Assembly: GCA_934561725.1 (NCBI GenBank)
Contig: CAKTGW010000002.1
Span: 1-14,110 of the forward strand
Direction of reading: 5' to 3'
Origin: an uncultured Oscillospiraceae bacterium
GTDB lineage: Bacteria > Bacillota > Clostridia > Oscillospirales > Oscillospiraceae
Length of the DNA stretch: 14,110 nt
Shown here: positions 13,549 to 14,110 of the stretch, piece by piece
Position numbering within the stretch: position 1 is the first letter of the stretch
How the letters are laid out: each line of letters opens with the position of its first letter
Position numbers and translations under genes: made by a program
The notes under the pieces: generated by a model
Seen by the model: only the letters and a program-made list of their open reading frames with translations
Database searches by the model: none
What the model was told of the DNA's origin: nothing

Positions 13549-14110
13549 CTATTCCTTTGCACTGTTTATTTTCACGGGTGCACTCAGCCGCCCGGTATAC
13601 CAACCGCTCACGCCGTTCTTTTTACACAGATAGCCCCGGCTGGTCTCCCGCACAACGGAGAGCCGGTCTCCCGGTTTTACAGGCAGACGATAATCGGTAC
13701 AGTCATTGACCGTTACCTCCGAGCCCTCTCTGCGCAGGAAACTGGTGAGCACATCCATCTCATAGCCCGTGCGCAAATGCCGGCAGCGGGAAAATTCCTC
13801 TCCCTTTTCCAGCACCTGCACCTGATTATCTCCCCAGCGGATATAATAGGAGCTCTGGCTGGCCGTCTGTTCATCCAGCGCCACAGCCACGGGAAACGGA
13901 TCATAATAGACCCAGTCAAAGGCTTCGCTGCCGTTCTCCGGAATGATCAGGCAATTCAGCTGGCCATCATCCTTCAGGACACAGCCGCCGTCATTACTGA
14001 TAATTTTCCTGTCCCGCAGAATAATGGGGTTGGCATCTGTAACGTCCTCCCTGTAGAGCACCACGGGCCAGTGCCCTACGATCTGCCACTTGTCAAAGCT
14101 GAAGCCCTGC
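13549..14110 (-). CDS. Unknown protein with C-terminal SH3-like domain, 5' part cut by window edge
   Basis: The frame is open from the window edge through the stop at 13551-13549, leaving 187 codons visible, so the true start lies outside. A GTG at 14064 is only internal, since the reading frame continues upstream (FSFDKWQIVGHWPVV). I do not recognise the main part, which is rich in aromatic and acidic residues and may be beta-structured (for example DWVYYDPFPVAVALDEQ and SSYYIRWGDNQVQVLEKGEEF). The last 50 or so residues look like a bacterial SH3 fold: LPVKPGDRLSVVRETSRGYL followed by GVSGWYTGRL. Such domains often bind the cell wall or peptides. Whether the protein is secreted cannot be told. 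It is 5 bp upstream of the YgiQ gene and probably cotranscribed. Confidence 0.7.
   Translation of the reverse strand, partial: QGFSFDKWQIVGHWPVVLYREDVTDANPIILRDRKIISNDGGCVLKDDGQLNCLIIPENGSEAFDWVYYDPFPVAVALDEQTASQSSYYIRWGDNQVQVLEKGEEFSRCRHLRTGYEMDVLTSFLRREGSEVTVNDCTDYRLPVKPGDRLSVVRETSRGYLCKKNGVSGWYTGRLSAPVKINSAKE
13553..13558 (-). promoter_or_regulatory. Ribosome binding site that fixes the YgiQ start
   Basis: AAAGGA on the minus strand overlaps the last codons of the upstream gene and lies 9 bases before the ATG at 13543-13541. It indicates coupling and supports the 643-residue reading. Confidence 0.7.

Overview
The window looks like chromosomal DNA from a fairly GC-rich low-GC-type Gram-positive, most likely a Clostridia member of Oscillospirales type. 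The signs are a DnaD/DnaI-type primosome pair, consensus sigma-A promoters, strong GGAGG-like ribosome sites, a two-subunit-type class I fumarase alpha chain and a DUF3656-type U32 protein. The species assignment is inference. Nothing resembles a phage, an IS element or a CRISPR array.

Left third (1-6682, all minus strand). One operon reads leftward: a U32/RlhA-like RNA-modification protein, then maf (nucleotide pyrophosphatase), mreC, mreD and mrdA (PBP2). It runs from one divergent promoter near 6720. mreC starts at a TTG that overlaps the maf stop. mreC, mreD and mrdA supply elongation machinery for the lateral wall, but no mreB is next to them. To the left, behind its own promoter, lies the 5' part of an mgsA-like gene whose product lacks the family's catalytic aspartate.

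Centre (6683-8764). Two extended -10 promoters lie back to back and share -35 bases. One drives the U32 operon. The other drives a two-gene plus-strand unit, a DnaD-domain protein and a DnaC/DnaI-like AAA+ helicase loader, which ends at a bidirectional terminator.

AT-rich block (about 8815-10200, minus strand). A two-gene cassette with its own consensus promoter encodes a secreted, tyrosine-rich protein with four cysteines and a small membrane protein. Neither is recognisable. The base composition differs clearly from both sides and suggests acquisition.

Right third (10284-14110, minus strand). A class I fumarase/tartrate dehydratase alpha subunit stands without a beta subunit and is followed by a perfect-stem terminator. 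Upstream of it is a plus-strand promoter and terminator pair about 115 nt apart with no credible ORF between, a candidate small RNA that overlaps the fumarase promoter head-on. Beyond it is an operon of an unknown SH3-like protein (cut by the window edge), a YgiQ-family radical SAM protein and a DUF1294 membrane protein, coupled by a 5-bp gap and an ATGA overlap.

The leading candidates for something new are the unassigned sRNA, the secreted/membrane cassette and the catalytically altered MgsA.
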